64,000 bases of DNA from Nitrosospira sp. Nsp14. Its GTDB lineage: Bacteria > Pseudomonadota > Gammaproteobacteria > Burkholderiales > Nitrosomonadaceae. Each line of letters starts with the position of its first letter. Within the stretch, counting starts at the first letter, position 1. The DNA lies in NCBI RefSeq assembly GCF_900113575.1, contig NZ_FOPV01000001.1, positions 124,001-188,000 on the forward strand. Reading direction: 5' to 3'. The notes below the pieces were generated by a model. It did not search any database and was not told the DNA's origin. It was given only the letters and a program-made list of their open reading frames with translations. Positions 8,664 to 20,163 of this stretch are shown one piece after another. The translations under genes and the position numbers were made by a program.

Positions 8664-10566
8664 GCTCACCCTCCTCATCGATCTGATCGACAGGTTTAGC
8701 CGCTTCTTCCTCAGGCAGCTTGCCCAGCAGGTAATAGTCCATTACCACCCGCGCGATGGGGGCCGCGGCAGCGCCCCCATGCCCACCATTTTCGACCAGT
8801 ACCGATAGCGCAATTTTTGGCTTTTCTACCGGCGCATACGTGATGAATAGCGCATGGTCGCGATGACGGTCTTGTACCTTGCTCTCCACATATTTTTCGC
8901 CCTGTTTGATGCCGACCACCTGCGAAGTACCGGTTTTGCCGGCAAAAGTATAGGCGGCGCCAGTGCCGGCAAGCGCGGCAGTGCCTCCCGGCCGGGTTAC
9001 ATCCACAAGCGCGTTTTGAACCACCTGCAAGTGATTGGGATTGAGGTCTAACGTGTATAACGGCTGTGTGGCAATCTCCCGCACCACTTCATTATCGCTG
9101 CCCAGGATATTCTTCACCAAATGCGGGCGGAATGCCGTGCCCCTCCCGGCCAGGACCGCCGTCGCAAAAGCCAACTGTAGCGGCGTAGTCAGGTTGTAGC
9201 CCTGACCTATGCCGACGGAAATCGTATCGCCAGCGTACCATTTCTGCTTGTACCGTCTCATTTTCCAGTCCTGGGATGGCAGCAGACCACCCACTTCGCC
9301 ATCGATATCGATTCCCGTTTTTTTTCCCAGACCGAACTGACCGATGAAGTTGTAGATATTATCGATGCCGAGATCATTGGCGAGCGCATAGTAGTACGTG
9401 TCGCACGAAACTACGAGCGACTTGTGCAGATCTACGACACCGTGACCACCGGTCTTCCAGTCCCGGAAGCGGTGGGTGCTACCCGGGAGACTGAAGTACC
9501 CAGGATCGACAATGGCATTCTGAGGCGCACGTTTTCTCAGCTCCAACCCAGCCAGCGCCATAAACGGCTTGAAGGTGGAGCCCGGCGGGTAGAGCCCCCG
9601 CAGTGCCCGATTATTAAGCGGCCGATCAATCGAATTATTCAGCAAATCCCAATTTTCTGAATCGATGCCGTCGACAAACAGATTGGGGTCGAAACCTGGT
9701 TTGCTGACAAAGGCGAGAACATCGCCGGATGAAGGTTCGATCGCCACCAACGCCCCTCTTCGGTCGCCGAAGGCTTTTTCCGCAACTTCCTGCAATTTGG
9801 CGTCGAGCGACAGCGTCAGGTTATTACCGGAGACGGGTGGAGTGCGGGAAATCACTCTGATGACCCGCCCGGCTGCATCTGTTTCCATTTCTTCGAAGCC
9901 GGTGATACCGTGCAGGTCCTGTTCGTAGCTCTGCTCAATACCGATCTTGCCCATGTATTGGGAACCGCGATAATTGGCAAGTGCGTTGTTGGCCTCCAAC
10001 TGCTCCAGGTCCTTGTCGTTAATACGGCCGATATAACCAATCACGTGTGACGCCATTTCGCCCTTGGGGTACTGGCGGAATAGGCGCGCCTTGATTTCGA
10101 CGCCCGGAAAGCGATAGCGATTCGCGGCAAAACGCGCCACTTCCACATCCGAGAGACGGGTACGGATGGGAAGGCTTTCGAATCTCTTGCTCTCTTCCAT
10201 CAGTTTCTTGAACCGCTTGCGATCGCGGGCTGCTATCTCGACCACCGTGGACAGCTCGTTAATGAGATCCTCCAGGTTCTTCACTTTGCTCGGCACAATC
10301 TCGAGGGTGTAAGCGGAATAGTTGTGCGCGAGCACTTCGCCATTGCGGTCGAAAATCAGTCCCCGATTGGGAACGATGGGCGCGATTGAAATACGGTTGG
10401 CTTCAGCAAGCGTGTGGTAATGCTCGCGCTGGGATACCTGCAGATAAAAGAAGCGCGCGAACAATATAAGAAACAGCAACAGCACGAACCCGGCGCTGAT
10501 GGCCAGCCGCAGCTGGAAACGCTGCAGCTCGCGCGGATGATTACGAAGCTCTACCCTGGGACTCAT
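8656..10566 (-). CDS. mrdA: Penicillin-binding protein 2, elongation transpeptidase
   Basis: A 636-residue class B PBP. An N-terminal membrane anchor (about residues 20-45) is followed by the pedestal domain and then the transpeptidase domain. Active-site motifs are S-T-F-K (Ser330, Lys333), S-C-D (the SxN-type motif, S-C-D-T-Y-Y-Y) and K-T-G-T (544-547). The C-terminal tail is acidic. It crosslinks side-wall peptidoglycan together with RodA. Its ATG overlaps the mreD stop (ATGA at 10563-10566), and its end overlaps rodA. Confidence 0.97.
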   Translation of the reverse strand: MSPRVELRNHPRELQRFQLRLAISAGFVLLLFLILFARFFYLQVSQREHYHTLAEANRISIAPIVPNRGLIFDRNGEVLAHNYSAYTLEIVPSKVKNLEDLINELSTVVEIAARDRKRFKKLMEESKRFESLPIRTRLSDVEVARFAANRYRFPGVEIKARLFRQYPKGEMASHVIGYIGRINDKDLEQLEANNALANYRGSQYMGKIGIEQSYEQDLHGITGFEEMETDAAGRVIRVISRTPPVSGNNLTLSLDAKLQEVAEKAFGDRRGALVAIEPSSGDVLAFVSKPGFDPNLFVDGIDSENWDLLNNSIDRPLNNRALRGLYPPGSTFKPFMALAGLELRKRAPQNAIVDPGYFSLPGSTHRFRDWKTGGHGVVDLHKSLVVSCDTYYYALANDLGIDNIYNFIGQFGLGKKTGIDIDGEVGGLLPSQDWKMRRYKQKWYAGDTISVGIGQGYNLTTPLQLAFATAVLAGRGTAFRPHLVKNILGSDNEVVREIATQPLYTLDLNPNHLQVVQNALVDVTRPGGTAALAGTGAAYTFAGKTGTSQVVGIKQGEKYVESKVQDRHRDHALFITYAPVEKPKIALSVLVENGGHGGAAAAPIARVVMDYYLLGKLPEEEAAKPVDQIDEEGEHD

Positions 10567-11084
10567 CGTACATCATTATCAGACCTGGGCTTTTGCGGCA
10601 TTCTCAACAATGAAGAAAAGAACGGCCACAACAGGGTGCCGGTGATACTGGGAAGAAAGAAATCCCTGCCTGGGAATTGTGATCCGTCCAGAAGTCCGGT
10701 CAGAAGCATGATGAATTGTCCAATAAACAAAATCAATCCTATTTGGGGCGCCTGCTTCAATATGCCAAAAATGCTTAGGCGGCGGTGGAACACCAGCGCG
10801 ACAAACGCCATTATGCAATAGGCCAGCGCATGCTGCCCAAACGTGCTGGCGTTGCCAATGTCAATCAACAGGCCCATGATAAAAGCGGTACTGATACCGG
10901 CACGCTGCGGTTGGTTGATGCACCAGTAGAGTATTGTCAGGGCGACAAAATCAGGCCATAAAGTCATTGCGAGGCCTTCTACTGGCAAGAGATTCAGCAC
11001 GATCGCCAGTGTCAGGCTGAGTACGATGAACGAACTTTTTACCGGCCGGAGGATTTCCTGTTTGGGGTGATCAACGAATGCCAA
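10563..11084 (-). CDS. mreD: Rod-shape protein MreD
   Basis: A 173-residue protein with about five hydrophobic segments and the MreD family core M-G-L-L-I-D-I-G near the middle. It is a component of the elongasome. It overlaps mreC by 14 bases upstream and mrdA by 4 bases downstream, as in the standard mreBCD-mrdA-rodA order. Confidence 0.94.
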   Translation of the reverse strand: MAFVDHPKQEILRPVKSSFIVLSLTLAIVLNLLPVEGLAMTLWPDFVALTILYWCINQPQRAGISTAFIMGLLIDIGNASTFGQHALAYCIMAFVALVFHRRLSIFGILKQAPQIGLILFIGQFIMLLTGLLDGSQFPGRDFFLPSITGTLLWPFFSSLLRMPQKPRSDNDVR

Positions 11085-11973
11085 CTTTTTCCCGTTTCTT
11101 GTTATTAGGCTTCAATTCGATCACCTCCGCCGGGATCTCGGGAACCGGCGGTAGCATGGACAAAATTAGCAGCTGGCGGTTATTTGCTACACCGGCAACC
11201 GGTGTGCAGGTGACCCGGGCAAAAACATAAGCCGGGTTACGCTCTATCTTCGACACCACGGCCACAGGCAGTCCGGGCGGGTAGACGCCGTCGATTCCGG
11301 ACGTTACCAGCGTATCGCCCTCCTGAATATCGGTATTGCCGGCCATATAACGCAGCTCGAGCGTTGCTTCCTTACCCGTTCCAGATACCACCGAGCGCAA
11401 GCCGTTGCGCAGAACCTGGACCGGCACCGAGTGGTCCTTGTCTGTGATGAGTGTGACTTCGGATACCCACGGATAGTTGCGGGTGATTTGCCCTACTACT
11501 CCGGCGTCGTCCACGACTGCTTGGCCCGGCTGAATTCCGCTCTGGCTGCCTTTATCAAGTGTGACTTTGCGGTTAAAAGGGTCGCGCGGAATGTGGAGGA
11601 TTTCAGCCATGACTGCTTTGCCCTCGACTCGCTCCGAGGCATCCAGGAGCTTGCGCAAGTGCACATTTTCGGCTTCCAGTGCTTGTAATCGCTGCAACTG
11701 CCCCTGATCGAAGAGTTTCTGCTGCAGGAGCTCTGCGTTCTCGTCAGCCAGATGATGGCTGCTAAAGAATTCGCTTACATTGTCATAAATTGCGATAGGA
11801 ACAGTGGCGAGCTTTTGAAGTGGATAGATCACCGCAGACAAGACGTGTCGAACTTCAGCGACATATTTAAACCGGGTGTCAACCGCCATCAGAGTCAATG
11901 ACAGCATTACGAAAAAGACCAGCCGAGCCAGAAGACTGGGACCGTGCCGGAAAAATCGCGGGGCTGTTTCCAT
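11071..11973 (-). CDS. mreC: Rod-shape protein MreC
   Basis: A 300-residue bitopic protein. It has an N-terminal membrane helix (about residues 14-32), a periplasmic coiled coil (about 70-110, L-Q-R-L-Q-A-L-E-A-E-N-V-H-L) and the MreC beta domains with D-K-G-S-Q-S-G-I-Q-P-G-Q-A-V and V-T-S-G-I-D-G-V-Y-P-P-G. It links MreB to the periplasmic PBP2. The C-terminal tail is basic. It follows mreB by 66 bases. Confidence 0.95.
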   Translation of the reverse strand: METAPRFFRHGPSLLARLVFFVMLSLTLMAVDTRFKYVAEVRHVLSAVIYPLQKLATVPIAIYDNVSEFFSSHHLADENAELLQQKLFDQGQLQRLQALEAENVHLRKLLDASERVEGKAVMAEILHIPRDPFNRKVTLDKGSQSGIQPGQAVVDDAGVVGQITRNYPWVSEVTLITDKDHSVPVQVLRNGLRSVVSGTGKEATLELRYMAGNTDIQEGDTLVTSGIDGVYPPGLPVAVVSKIERNPAYVFARVTCTPVAGVANNRQLLILSMLPPVPEIPAEVIELKPNNKKREKVGIR

Positions 11974-12039
11974 TACTTTCCAGGTTGCGCGATTTCCAAT
12001 TCAAGACTCGTCCAGTCAAGAGCAAACCAGGGTGCCCAT

Positions 12040-13101
<1,062 letters not shown>

Positions 13102-13222
13102 TTACGGAATCCGTTGCAGACGACGATGGTAAAAAGCGCGTGAAAAGAATGCGTCACTAAGGCCGGCTATGATACTCTATTAGCTATTTGAATATAAGGG
13201 TTATAAAGGAATTCAGCTGGCA

Positions 13223-13510
13223 ATGTCTCTTTCCCTGGATGATGTGAAGCGGGTCGCCAATCTGGCCCGTATTGAAATTGGCGAGGAAGAGGCGACTACC
13301 GCGCTGGCGCAACTATCGGGGATTTTCAGCCTTATCCGGCAGATGCAGGCAGTGGATACGGCAGCAATCGCCCCCATGTCCCACGCCCAGGATGTCATGC
13401 AGCGGCTGCGTGCCGATATCGTGACCGAAACCGATCAGCGCGACCTGTTCCAATCGATCGCACCTCAGGTGGAAGCAGGCCTTTACCTGGTACCGAAAGT
13501 GATCGAATAA
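13223..13510 (+). CDS. gatC: Asp/Glu-tRNA amidotransferase subunit C
   Basis: A 95-residue subunit of the GatCAB complex that amidates mischarged Glu-tRNA(Gln) and/or Asp-tRNA(Asn). The family signature is visible in the N-terminal helix (V[11 protein letters not shown]), the central P-M-S-H and the C-terminal [13 protein letters not shown] lies 11 bases before the ATG. It leads the gatC-gatA-gatB operon. Confidence 0.95.
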   Translation: MSLSLDDVKRVANLARIEIGEEEATTALAQLSGIFSLIRQMQAVDTAAIAPMSHAQDVMQRLRADIVTETDQRDLFQSIAPQVEAGLYLVPKVIE

Positions 13511-13593
13511 CGCTTTCGCGCGATCTATGCAGCCTCCCTGTCTCCACCTTTGAGTCGTAATCGTCCACGATTTGCTTCATTCGGCGTAAACCT

Positions 13594-15042
13594 ATGTTGA
13601 ACTCCAGCCTCAGCCAGCTTTCCGCGCTGCTCGCCGAAAAAAAAATTTCCAGTGCTGAATTGACCGCTGAGTTTCTCAAGCGCGCCCGGGCACTGAACCC
13701 CCGCTACAATGCTTTCATTACGCTCTCCGAAGAAGCGAGTCTTGCTCAGGCGCGTGCCGCCGACCTGATGATCGCATCCGGTGACGCAAAGCCGCTGACG
13801 GGCGTTCCGATTGCCCAAAAGGATATTTTCTGTACCAAAGGATGGCTCACCACCTGCGGATCGAGGATGCTGTCAAACTTTGTTTCGCCTTACGACGCTG
13901 CGGTGATCGAGCGTTTCAATGCGGCCGGGGCCGTTAATATCGGCAAGACCAACATGGATGAGTTCGCCATGGGGTCAAGCAACGAAACCTCTTTTTACGG
14001 GCCAGTAAGAAACCCATGGGATGTCGCCGCCGTACCGGGCGGCAGCTCGGGCGGGTCCGCTTGCGCAGTTGCCGCACGCATGGCTCCGGCCGCTACCGGC
14101 ACCGATACCGGCGGCTCGATCCGGCAGCCCGCGTCCTTGTGCGGCATTTCCGGCCTCAAACCTACCTATGGGCTGGCCTCCCGCTACGGAATGATTGCTT
14201 TTGCTTCCAGTCTGGACCAGGCGGGACCGATGGCAAAGTCCGCCGAAGACCTGGCCTTGATGCTGAATGTAATGACAGGATTCGATCCTCGTGATTCGAC
14301 CAGCCTGCAGCGCGAGCCGGAAGATTACACCCGAGACCTGCGAAAGCCTTTAGAAGGGATGCGCATCGGCTTGCCGAAAGAATATTTTGTCGATGAGATA
14401 AGCGATGACGTGGCGCGCGCGGTAGAGGCGAGCATTGCCGAATACCGCAAGCTTGGCGCTAAAACCGTAGAAGTATCGCTGCCGAATACGAGCCTGTCCG
14501 TGCCTGTTTATTACGTACTCGCTCCGGCAGAGGCATCTAGCAATCTTTCGCGCTTCGACGGAGTGCGTTACGGGTATCGCGCGCCGAAATATGACGACCT
14601 GAATGACATGTACTGCAAAAGCCGTGCACAGGGTTTTGGCGCCGAGGTAAAGCGACGCATCCTGATCGGTACCTACGTCCTATCGCACGGATATTACGAC
14701 GCGTACTATATCCAGGCACAAAAGCTGCGTCGCCTCATTGCGCAGGATTTTGCGGAGGCGTTTGAGCAGTGCGACATTATCATGGGGCCGACTTCTCCCA
14801 CAGTTGCCTTTGATCTGGGGGAGAAAAGCAACGATCCGGTGCAAATGTACCTGTCCGATGCCTACACCATTGCCGTCAACCTGGCTGGGTTGCCGGGCAT
14901 GTCGATTCCGGTAGGTTTCGGTCAAAAAAACCGGCCGGTCGGCCTGCACATCGTCGGCAATTATTTTTCCGAAGCGCAGATGTTGAACGTCGCGCACCAG
15001 TACCAGTCGGTGACAGACTGGCACACCCGTATGCCGGGCTGA
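13594..15042 (+). CDS. gatA: Asp/Glu-tRNA amidotransferase subunit A
   Basis: A 482-residue amidase-signature enzyme that releases ammonia from glutamine for GatB. The Ser-cisSer-Lys triad is visible: Lys in P-I-A-Q-K-D, then the glycine/serine-rich stretch P-G-G-S-S-G-G-S-A, and the nucleophile region [10 protein letters not shown]. Length is typical. It starts 83 bases after gatC. Confidence 0.97.
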   Translation: MLNSSLSQLSALLAEKKISSAELTAEFLKRARALNPRYNAFITLSEEASLAQARAADLMIASGDAKPLTGVPIAQKDIFCTKGWLTTCGSRMLSNFVSPYDAAVIERFNAAGAVNIGKTNMDEFAMGSSNETSFYGPVRNPWDVAAVPGGSSGGSACAVAARMAPAATGTDTGGSIRQPASLCGISGLKPTYGLASRYGMIAFASSLDQAGPMAKSAEDLALMLNVMTGFDPRDSTSLQREPEDYTRDLRKPLEGMRIGLPKEYFVDEISDDVARAVEASIAEYRKLGAKTVEVSLPNTSLSVPVYYVLAPAEASSNLSRFDGVRYGYRAPKYDDLNDMYCKSRAQGFGAEVKRRILIGTYVLSHGYYDAYYIQAQKLRRLIAQDFAEAFEQCDIIMGPTSPTVAFDLGEKSNDPVQMYLSDAYTIAVNLAGLPGMSIPVGFGQKNRPVGLHIVGNYFSEAQMLNVAHQYQSVTDWHTRMPG

Positions 15043-15151
15043 CCCGAAAACATGGCTTGAGGTGTGATCGTCGATAGGAAGCGGGTTGCCTGATTGGACT
15101 TTCCTGTGTGGCACGCACAGACGAGATGGTGTTAAAAGAGGATCCTTGGTA

Positions 15152-16630
15152 ATGCAATGGGAAACTGTAATCGGTCTTGAGGTGCATGCGCAGCTCTCGA
15201 CCCAGTCGAAAATATTCTCAGGCGCATCCATCGCATTTGGCGCCGCTCCCAATGCGGAAGCCTGCGCCGTGGACCTTGCGCTACCGGGGGTTCTACCCGT
15301 CCTGAACCGCGGCGCAGTCGAACGCGCAATCAGGTTCGGGCTGGCGGTAGGAGCAAAAATCAACTCGCCGTCAATTTTCGCACGGAAAAATTACTTCTAT
15401 CCCGATCTGCCCAAAGGCTATCAGATCAGCCAATATGAATTGCCGGTGGTCGAGGGCGGCACTGTCATGTTCCATGTCGCCGAAACAGAAAAAACAGTCC
15501 GCCTTGTCCGGGCGCATCTGGAGGAAGATGCGGGAAAGTCCTTGCACGAGGATTTTCACGGCATGACCGGTATCGATCTGAACCGGGCCGGAACCCCATT
15601 GCTCGAGATCGTTTCCGAGCCTGATATGCGCAGCAGCGCAGAAGCAGTCGCTTATGCCAAAACCTTGCATTCGCTGGTCCGCTGGATCAACATTTGCGAT
15701 GGGAACATGCAGGAAGGCTCGTTCCGTTGTGACGCAAATGTTTCAGTGCGGCCTCGTGGCTCGGGCAGGCTTGGCACGCGCTGCGAAATAAAGAATCTCA
15801 ACTCATTCCGTTTTCTCGAGAAGGCCATCGATCACGAAGCCCGGCGCCAGATCGAAATCATTGAGGACGGCGGAACCATACAGCAGCAAACCCGGCTCTA
15901 CGATCCGGATAGAGATGAAACTCGCGCCATGCGTAGTAAGGAAGACGCGCAGGATTACCGTTATTTTCCCGATCCCGATTTGTTGCCGCTCGAAATCCCG
16001 TCAAGCTGGATTTCGGAAGTGAGGGATGTATTACCCGAATTGCCCGCGCAAATGCGCAGCCGCCTGGAGCGCGACTATGGACTTTCGTCCTATGATGCTG
16101 AGACACTGACCGCGGACCGCGAGATCGCCGATTATTTTGTAGCGGTTGTCAGCAATCTTCCCTCCGACCCTAAACTGTGCGCCAACTGGGTGATGGGTGA
16201 AACTTCCGCCTATCTCAACGATGCGGGAAAGTCCTTCGAACATTGCCCATTGTCTCCGGGGGAGCTGGCTCAGCTTTTGACGCGCATCAAGGACGGCACG
16301 ATCTCAGGCAAGATGGCGAAGGAAGTATTCAGGCAGATGTGGAGCAGGCGCAGTGAGCAGGAAACGGGCTGGAAGAGCCTGCAGGCAAAAACGGATCAGA
16401 GTCTGGTCGATCAGATCATCGAATCGCAGGGATTGAAGCAAATCTCCGACTCAGGCGCAGTCGAAAAGCTGATCGACGAAGTTATCGCTACGAATCCAAA
16501 ATCGGTGGAAGAGTTCAAAGCGGGAAAGGAAAAAGCATTTAATGCCCTCGTGGGGCAAGTGATGAAGGCTGCCAGGGGAAAGGCCAATCCCGCGCAAGTA
16601 AACGAAATTTTGAGAAGTAAGCTGAAATGA
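15152..16630 (+). CDS. gatB: Asp/Glu-tRNA amidotransferase subunit B
   Basis: A 492-residue subunit that phosphorylates and amidates the glutamyl or aspartyl group on tRNA. It opens [13 protein letters not shown], the family hallmark, and contains [17 protein letters not shown]. The C-terminal tRNA-binding YqeY-like domain is complete, ending V-N-E-I-L. The ATG at 15152 has GAGGA 13 bases upstream; an open frame from 15086 is not conserved. Confidence 0.97.
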   Translation: MQWETVIGLEVHAQLSTQSKIFSGASIAFGAAPNAEACAVDLALPGVLPVLNRGAVERAIRFGLAVGAKINSPSIFARKNYFYPDLPKGYQISQYELPVVEGGTVMFHVAETEKTVRLVRAHLEEDAGKSLHEDFHGMTGIDLNRAGTPLLEIVSEPDMRSSAEAVAYAKTLHSLVRWINICDGNMQEGSFRCDANVSVRPRGSGRLGTRCEIKNLNSFRFLEKAIDHEARRQIEIIEDGGTIQQQTRLYDPDRDETRAMRSKEDAQDYRYFPDPDLLPLEIPSSWISEVRDVLPELPAQMRSRLERDYGLSSYDAETLTADREIADYFVAVVSNLPSDPKLCANWVMGETSAYLNDAGKSFEHCPLSPGELAQLLTRIKDGTISGKMAKEVFRQMWSRRSEQETGWKSLQAKTDQSLVDQIIESQGLKQISDSGAVEKLIDEVIATNPKSVEEFKAGKEKAFNALVGQVMKAARGKANPAQVNEILRSKLK

Positions 16631-16648
16631 AGAGGGATGGCAACTGGC

Positions 16649-16677
16649 GCTCCGCCTAGGGGCATGTTATTTTTTTC
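16649..16677 (+). terminator. Possible terminator after gatB
   Basis: A 5-bp stem (GCTCC 16649-16653 with GGGGC 16659-16663, one G-T pair) precedes TTATTTTTTT. It lies between convergent gatB and the SDR gene. The stem is short, so confidence is limited. Confidence 0.4.
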
Positions 16678-16686
16678 TGCCCAATT

Positions 16687-17427
16687 CTACAAGTTCACGC
16701 TGCGTCCCCCATCCACTGCGATGATCTGGCCGGTGATATAAGGCGCATCCGCGATCAGGAAGGATACCGTCCTGGCGATGTCATCCGGCTCGCCGGTCCG
16801 TTTGAGCAGTGTACGCCCGATGATATGCTGGCGCGAAGCCTCATCCATCCATTCGCCCTCTTCCGGCCAAAGAATGGGGCCGGGAGAAATTCCGTTCACC
16901 CGAACTTCCGGTGCAAGTTCGACCGCGAGGGATCGGGTCAGCGAAGCAAGGCCGCCTTTAGCCGCGTTGTACACCACGTATCGTTTCAGTGGCCGCTCCG
17001 AGTGGATGTCGACAATGTTCACGATACAGCCTTGCTGCCTTTTGAGCTGTGGCGCAGCGGCTTGCGAAAGAAACAGGGGTGCCTTCAAGTTGCTGCCGAT
17101 GAGGTCTGCCCACCCGTCCTCGGTGATCTCTCCCAGAGGGGTTGGAAAAAAGCTGGAAGCATTATTGACGAGTGCATCCAGTCTGCCGAAATGGGTCACC
17201 GTTTCATCAATCAAACGCGGTAGACGCGCCGTTTCCAGCAGGTTTGCTTGCACGAGCGCAACCGAACCGGGACGGACCTGATCAAGTTCGCTCTGCAATG
17301 CCCGCGCTTCGCTTTCGGATGCTCGGTAATGCACGACCAAATTGGCTCCTTGCGCGTGCAGGCGTCGGCAGGTGGCCGCGCCGACACGCCTCGCCCCTCC
17401 GGTGACGAGTATCACTTTCCCTTGCAT
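16687..17427 (-). CDS. Pteridine reductase-like short-chain dehydrogenase
   Basis: A 246-residue NADPH-dependent SDR. The cofactor loop T-G-G-A-R-R-V-G is the T-G-x-x-x-R-x-G form typical of pteridine reductases (PTR1/FolM type). The usual catalytic Ser is replaced by Asp in N-I-V-D-I-H-S-E-R-P, while Y-N-A-A-K supplies Tyr and Lys, again as in PTR1. It probably reduces dihydropterins or dihydrofolate; the substrate is inferred from family. GAGGAG precedes the ATG. It is convergent with gatB and divergent from the MidA-like gene. Confidence 0.85.
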   Translation of the reverse strand: MQGKVILVTGGARRVGAATCRRLHAQGANLVVHYRASESEARALQSELDQVRPGSVALVQANLLETARLPRLIDETVTHFGRLDALVNNASSFFPTPLGEITEDGWADLIGSNLKAPLFLSQAAAPQLKRQQGCIVNIVDIHSERPLKRYVVYNAAKGGLASLTRSLAVELAPEVRVNGISPGPILWPEEGEWMDEASRQHIIGRTLLKRTGEPDDIARTVSFLIADAPYITGQIIAVDGGRSVNL

Positions 17428-17534
17428 TGCTATCTCCTCTACACTTGCACGCTGATGGAATAAGCAAGACCTTCAACTTCGCCTCGAGCCAGCCCTTAAA
17501 AAGAAGCCCGATCGTAAAGATTAGCATAGAGCCC

Positions 17535-18758
17535 ATGCAGCCACTATCGCCTCAACCGTCGTTACCTGCGCCGAACCACGCGGCCCTCCAGCATAGCCGT
17601 GCGGTTAAGGAGCTTATCAGGGCGGAAATTGCCGCAGCTGGCGGCTGGATTTCGTTTGAGCATTACATGAGGCTGGCGCTATATAAGCCCGGTTGGGGCT
17701 ATTACAGCGGAGGCGCAGCCAAGTTTGGACAGGAAGGCGATTTTGTCACCGCACCCCAGATTTCCTCGCTGTATGGTAGAGCCTTGGCGCGGCAGGCTGC
17801 GCAGGTGCTTGAACTAACGGACGGCGGGAATATTCTGGAGTTCGGGGCCGGGAGCGGCAAGCTCGCACTCGACATGTTGCTCGAGCTGGGAGAGCTCGGC
17901 AGTTTACCAAAACGGTATTTCATTCTTGAAGTCAGCGGCGAACTGCGACAGCGGCAACAGCGTTTGTTCGAACGGCTCGCACCACATCTCGCGCCCCGAG
18001 TAGCCTGGCTGGAGCATCTTCCTGAGCAATTCAGCGGACTGATACTTGCCAATGAGGTGCTCGACGCCATGCCGGTGCATCTGGTCCGATGGAGCGGTCC
18101 GGACCTGTTCGAGCGCGGTGTGTCGGGAGACGGGGACGAATTCGGGTGGAGCGATCGTCCGCTGATGCAAGGTGAGCTTTTCGATGCTGCGCGCAACCTG
18201 GGCATGATGGCTGGTCCTGCCATTGGCCACACTGGAGGATATCTTGACAGCTCCGGTCGAGAGGACTACGTGAGCGAAATCAACCTTGCCGGGCGCCATT
18301 TCATGAGCAGCCTGGCCGGTATTTTGAAAACCGGCGCGATTCTGCTGATCGACTATGGTTTTGGGCATGATGAGTATTATCACCCGCAACGTAATCGCGG
18401 GACGCTGATGTGCCATTACCGCCATTATGCGCACGACGATCCGTTTTATCTACCCGGCCTGCAGGACATCACCAGCCATGTGGACTTCAGTGCCATTGCA
18501 GAAGCTGCGGGCAAAGCGGGCCTGGATATGCTGGGCTATACCAGTCAGGCGCATTTTCTTATCAACTGCGACATAACCAGCCTTCTGGCGAAGATTCCCG
18601 TCGATAATGCGAAGGAGTATCTGCCGCGCGCAAACCAGGTCCAGAAGTTGCTGAGCCCGGCTGAAATGGGGGAATTATTCAAAGCGATTGCCTTAGGCAG
18701 AAATATCTCCACACCTCTGACCGGATTTACCAGCGGCGATAAAAGCCGTATGTTGTAG
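17535..18758 (+). CDS. MidA/NDUFAF7-like SAM-dependent methyltransferase
   Basis: A 407-residue class I methyltransferase of the family that includes mitochondrial NDUFAF7 (arginine methylation of a complex I subunit). Visible motifs are W-I-S-F-E-H-Y-M, Y-Y-S-G-G-A-A-K-F-G and G-D-F-V-T-A-P-Q-I-S. The SAM loop is L-E-F-G-A-G-S-G-K-L-A, followed by A-N-E-V-L-D-A-M-P-V-H. The bacterial target is not known from sequence. The start is uncertain: the ATG at 17535 leaves a short Pro-rich leader, and a TTG at 17427 overlapping the divergent SDR start seems unlikely. Confidence 0.85.
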   Translation: MQPLSPQPSLPAPNHAALQHSRAVKELIRAEIAAAGGWISFEHYMRLALYKPGWGYYSGGAAKFGQEGDFVTAPQISSLYGRALARQAAQVLELTDGGNILEFGAGSGKLALDMLLELGELGSLPKRYFILEVSGELRQRQQRLFERLAPHLAPRVAWLEHLPEQFSGLILANEVLDAMPVHLVRWSGPDLFERGVSGDGDEFGWSDRPLMQGELFDAARNLGMMAGPAIGHTGGYLDSSGREDYVSEINLAGRHFMSSLAGILKTGAILLIDYGFGHDEYYHPQRNRGTLMCHYRHYAHDDPFYLPGLQDITSHVDFSAIAEAAGKAGLDMLGYTSQAHFLINCDITSLLAKIPVDNAKEYLPRANQVQKLLSPAEMGELFKAIALGRNISTPLTGFTSGDKSRML

Positions 18759-18917
18759 GAGCCGCGAGTAACGACGCCCTTTCGCTTGTGAGTAAAAATC
18801 CGAATCGGAAGCTCTTTTAGAGGTTGAATACTTCCTGCTCAGGTCGTGTGTAGGGCGTGCTATGATTTTAAGAGAAATGCCCGAACAAGTTTCAATCCGA
18901 AGCGGAGGAATGATGCC

Positions 18918-19361
18918 ATGACAACGGTTAAGCAATTACTGGAAGGCAAGGGACATGAAGTCGCGAGCATCGAGCCCGATAAGTCGGTGCACGATGCCAT
19001 GCAGCTGATGGCAACAAGAAACATTGGCGCATTGCTGGTGCTAAAGGATGGAAAAATGGCCGGTATCTTTACCGAAAGGGATTATTCGCGCAAGGCGTAC
19101 TTGCTGGATAGGCTAGCGAAGGATATTCGGGTCAGCGAGCTCATGACACCGCAGGTCGCCTATGTCAGTCCCGACTATACCGCCGAGGATTGCATGGCAC
19201 TGGTTACCGAGATGCGCGTACGCCACTTGCCCGTGCTTGAAAGCAATAACGTCGTTGGTCTTGTGTCCATCGGCGATCTGGTCAAGGACGCGATTTCAGG
19301 CCAGCAATTTATCATCCATGAGCTCGAACGCTATATCCACGGCATCCGCGGACCGGATTAG
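18918..19361 (+). CDS. CBS-domain pair protein
   Basis: A 147-residue protein made almost entirely of two CBS domains (about residues 10-65 and 75-130), with I-G-A-L-L-V, F-T-E-R-D-Y and V-R-H-L-P-V-L motifs. Such stand-alone pairs bind adenosine nucleotides and regulate partners, but no partner is evident here. GGAGGA lies 9 bases before the ATG at 18918, which settles the start. TATGAT at 18861-18866 is a possible -10 element, but no good -35 box is seen. Confidence 0.88.
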   Translation: MTTVKQLLEGKGHEVASIEPDKSVHDAMQLMATRNIGALLVLKDGKMAGIFTERDYSRKAYLLDRLAKDIRVSELMTPQVAYVSPDYTAEDCMALVTEMRVRHLPVLESNNVVGLVSIGDLVKDAISGQQFIIHELERYIHGIRGPD

Positions 19362-19422
19362 GCAGCGTAGCGGACGCTCGGGTATTGCTGCGTTTGCGGC
19401 CAGGGGGTCGGACGTGCGGGTA

Positions 19423-19989
19423 TCAATGAAATTCGATTCCCCCCGCGAGCGACCACACTCCCATCAGCAGGAACAGAATAGCCGCAAGCCAGCGTGTCTT
19501 TCTCATATTGATCCGACCGGCAAGCGCTTCCCCAATCCAGACCGCCGGCGCGTTTGCCAACATCATACCGAGAGTCGTGCCGAGCACAACTGCCGTCAAC
19601 TCATCGTAACGCGCTGCTAATGCAACGGTCGCTAGCTGTGTTTTGTCCCCCATTTCCGCCAGGAAAAAAGCAATGAGCGTGGTGACGAACGCTCCCGTCC
19701 CAAATAGGGGTGGATGCTCCTCAAGCGTATCCGGCTTGAGTGCCCACAAGCCGCAGCCGATGAATGACGCCCCGACTATCCAGTTAATAAAATGAGAAGG
19801 AATCAGGCCCGCCAGCCAGGCGCCCGCCGAGGCGGCAAGCGCATGATTGAGTAGCGTCGCGGCAAATATACCCATCATGATGGGATAAGGACGCCGAAGT
19901 TTCGCCGCGAGTACGAATGAAAGAAGCTGCGTCTTGTCACCGATTTCAGCGATCGCGACCAGAACGGTGGACGTGAAAAATGTTTCCAC
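19423..19989 (-). CDS. TMEM165/GDT1 family cation exporter
   Basis: A 188-residue membrane protein with six predicted helices and the two family signatures, E-I-G-D-K-T-Q and E-M-G-D-K-T-Q, one in each repeat. Known relatives move Mn2+ or Ca2+ out of the cytoplasm; in bacteria the family includes Mn exporters. The GTG at 19989 gives the family's normal N-terminus (V-E-T-F-F-T-S-T) but lacks a clear Shine-Dalgarno. An ATG at 20112 behind AGGGATGGGGG would add 41 polar, unconserved residues. A leader metal riboswitch was sought and not found. Confidence 0.85.
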   Translation of the reverse strand: METFFTSTVLVAIAEIGDKTQLLSFVLAAKLRRPYPIMMGIFAATLLNHALAASAGAWLAGLIPSHFINWIVGASFIGCGLWALKPDTLEEHPPLFGTGAFVTTLIAFFLAEMGDKTQLATVALAARYDELTAVVLGTTLGMMLANAPAVWIGEALAGRINMRKTRWLAAILFLLMGVWSLAGGIEFH

Positions 19990-20163
19990 GATAGGTTGAG
20001 GGGGCGCCTGCAAGGATGGGTCCGAAATTGTAGCGTGATTTTTGTAGCCGGATCGAGCTGCGAGGCGCGTAGCAATCTCAAATTTTCGCTGGCACTGACG
20101 AATGCTAACCATCCCCCATCCCTATTCTTTATGCACCTTAGCGAGTAGACTCTTTTAACTACC

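Noticed and set aside
19990-20160. Possible yybP-ykoY manganese riboswitch upstream of the GDT1-family exporter
   Set aside because: Exporters of this family are often controlled by that riboswitch, but the conserved core sequences and helix layout could not be found in the minus-strand leader.
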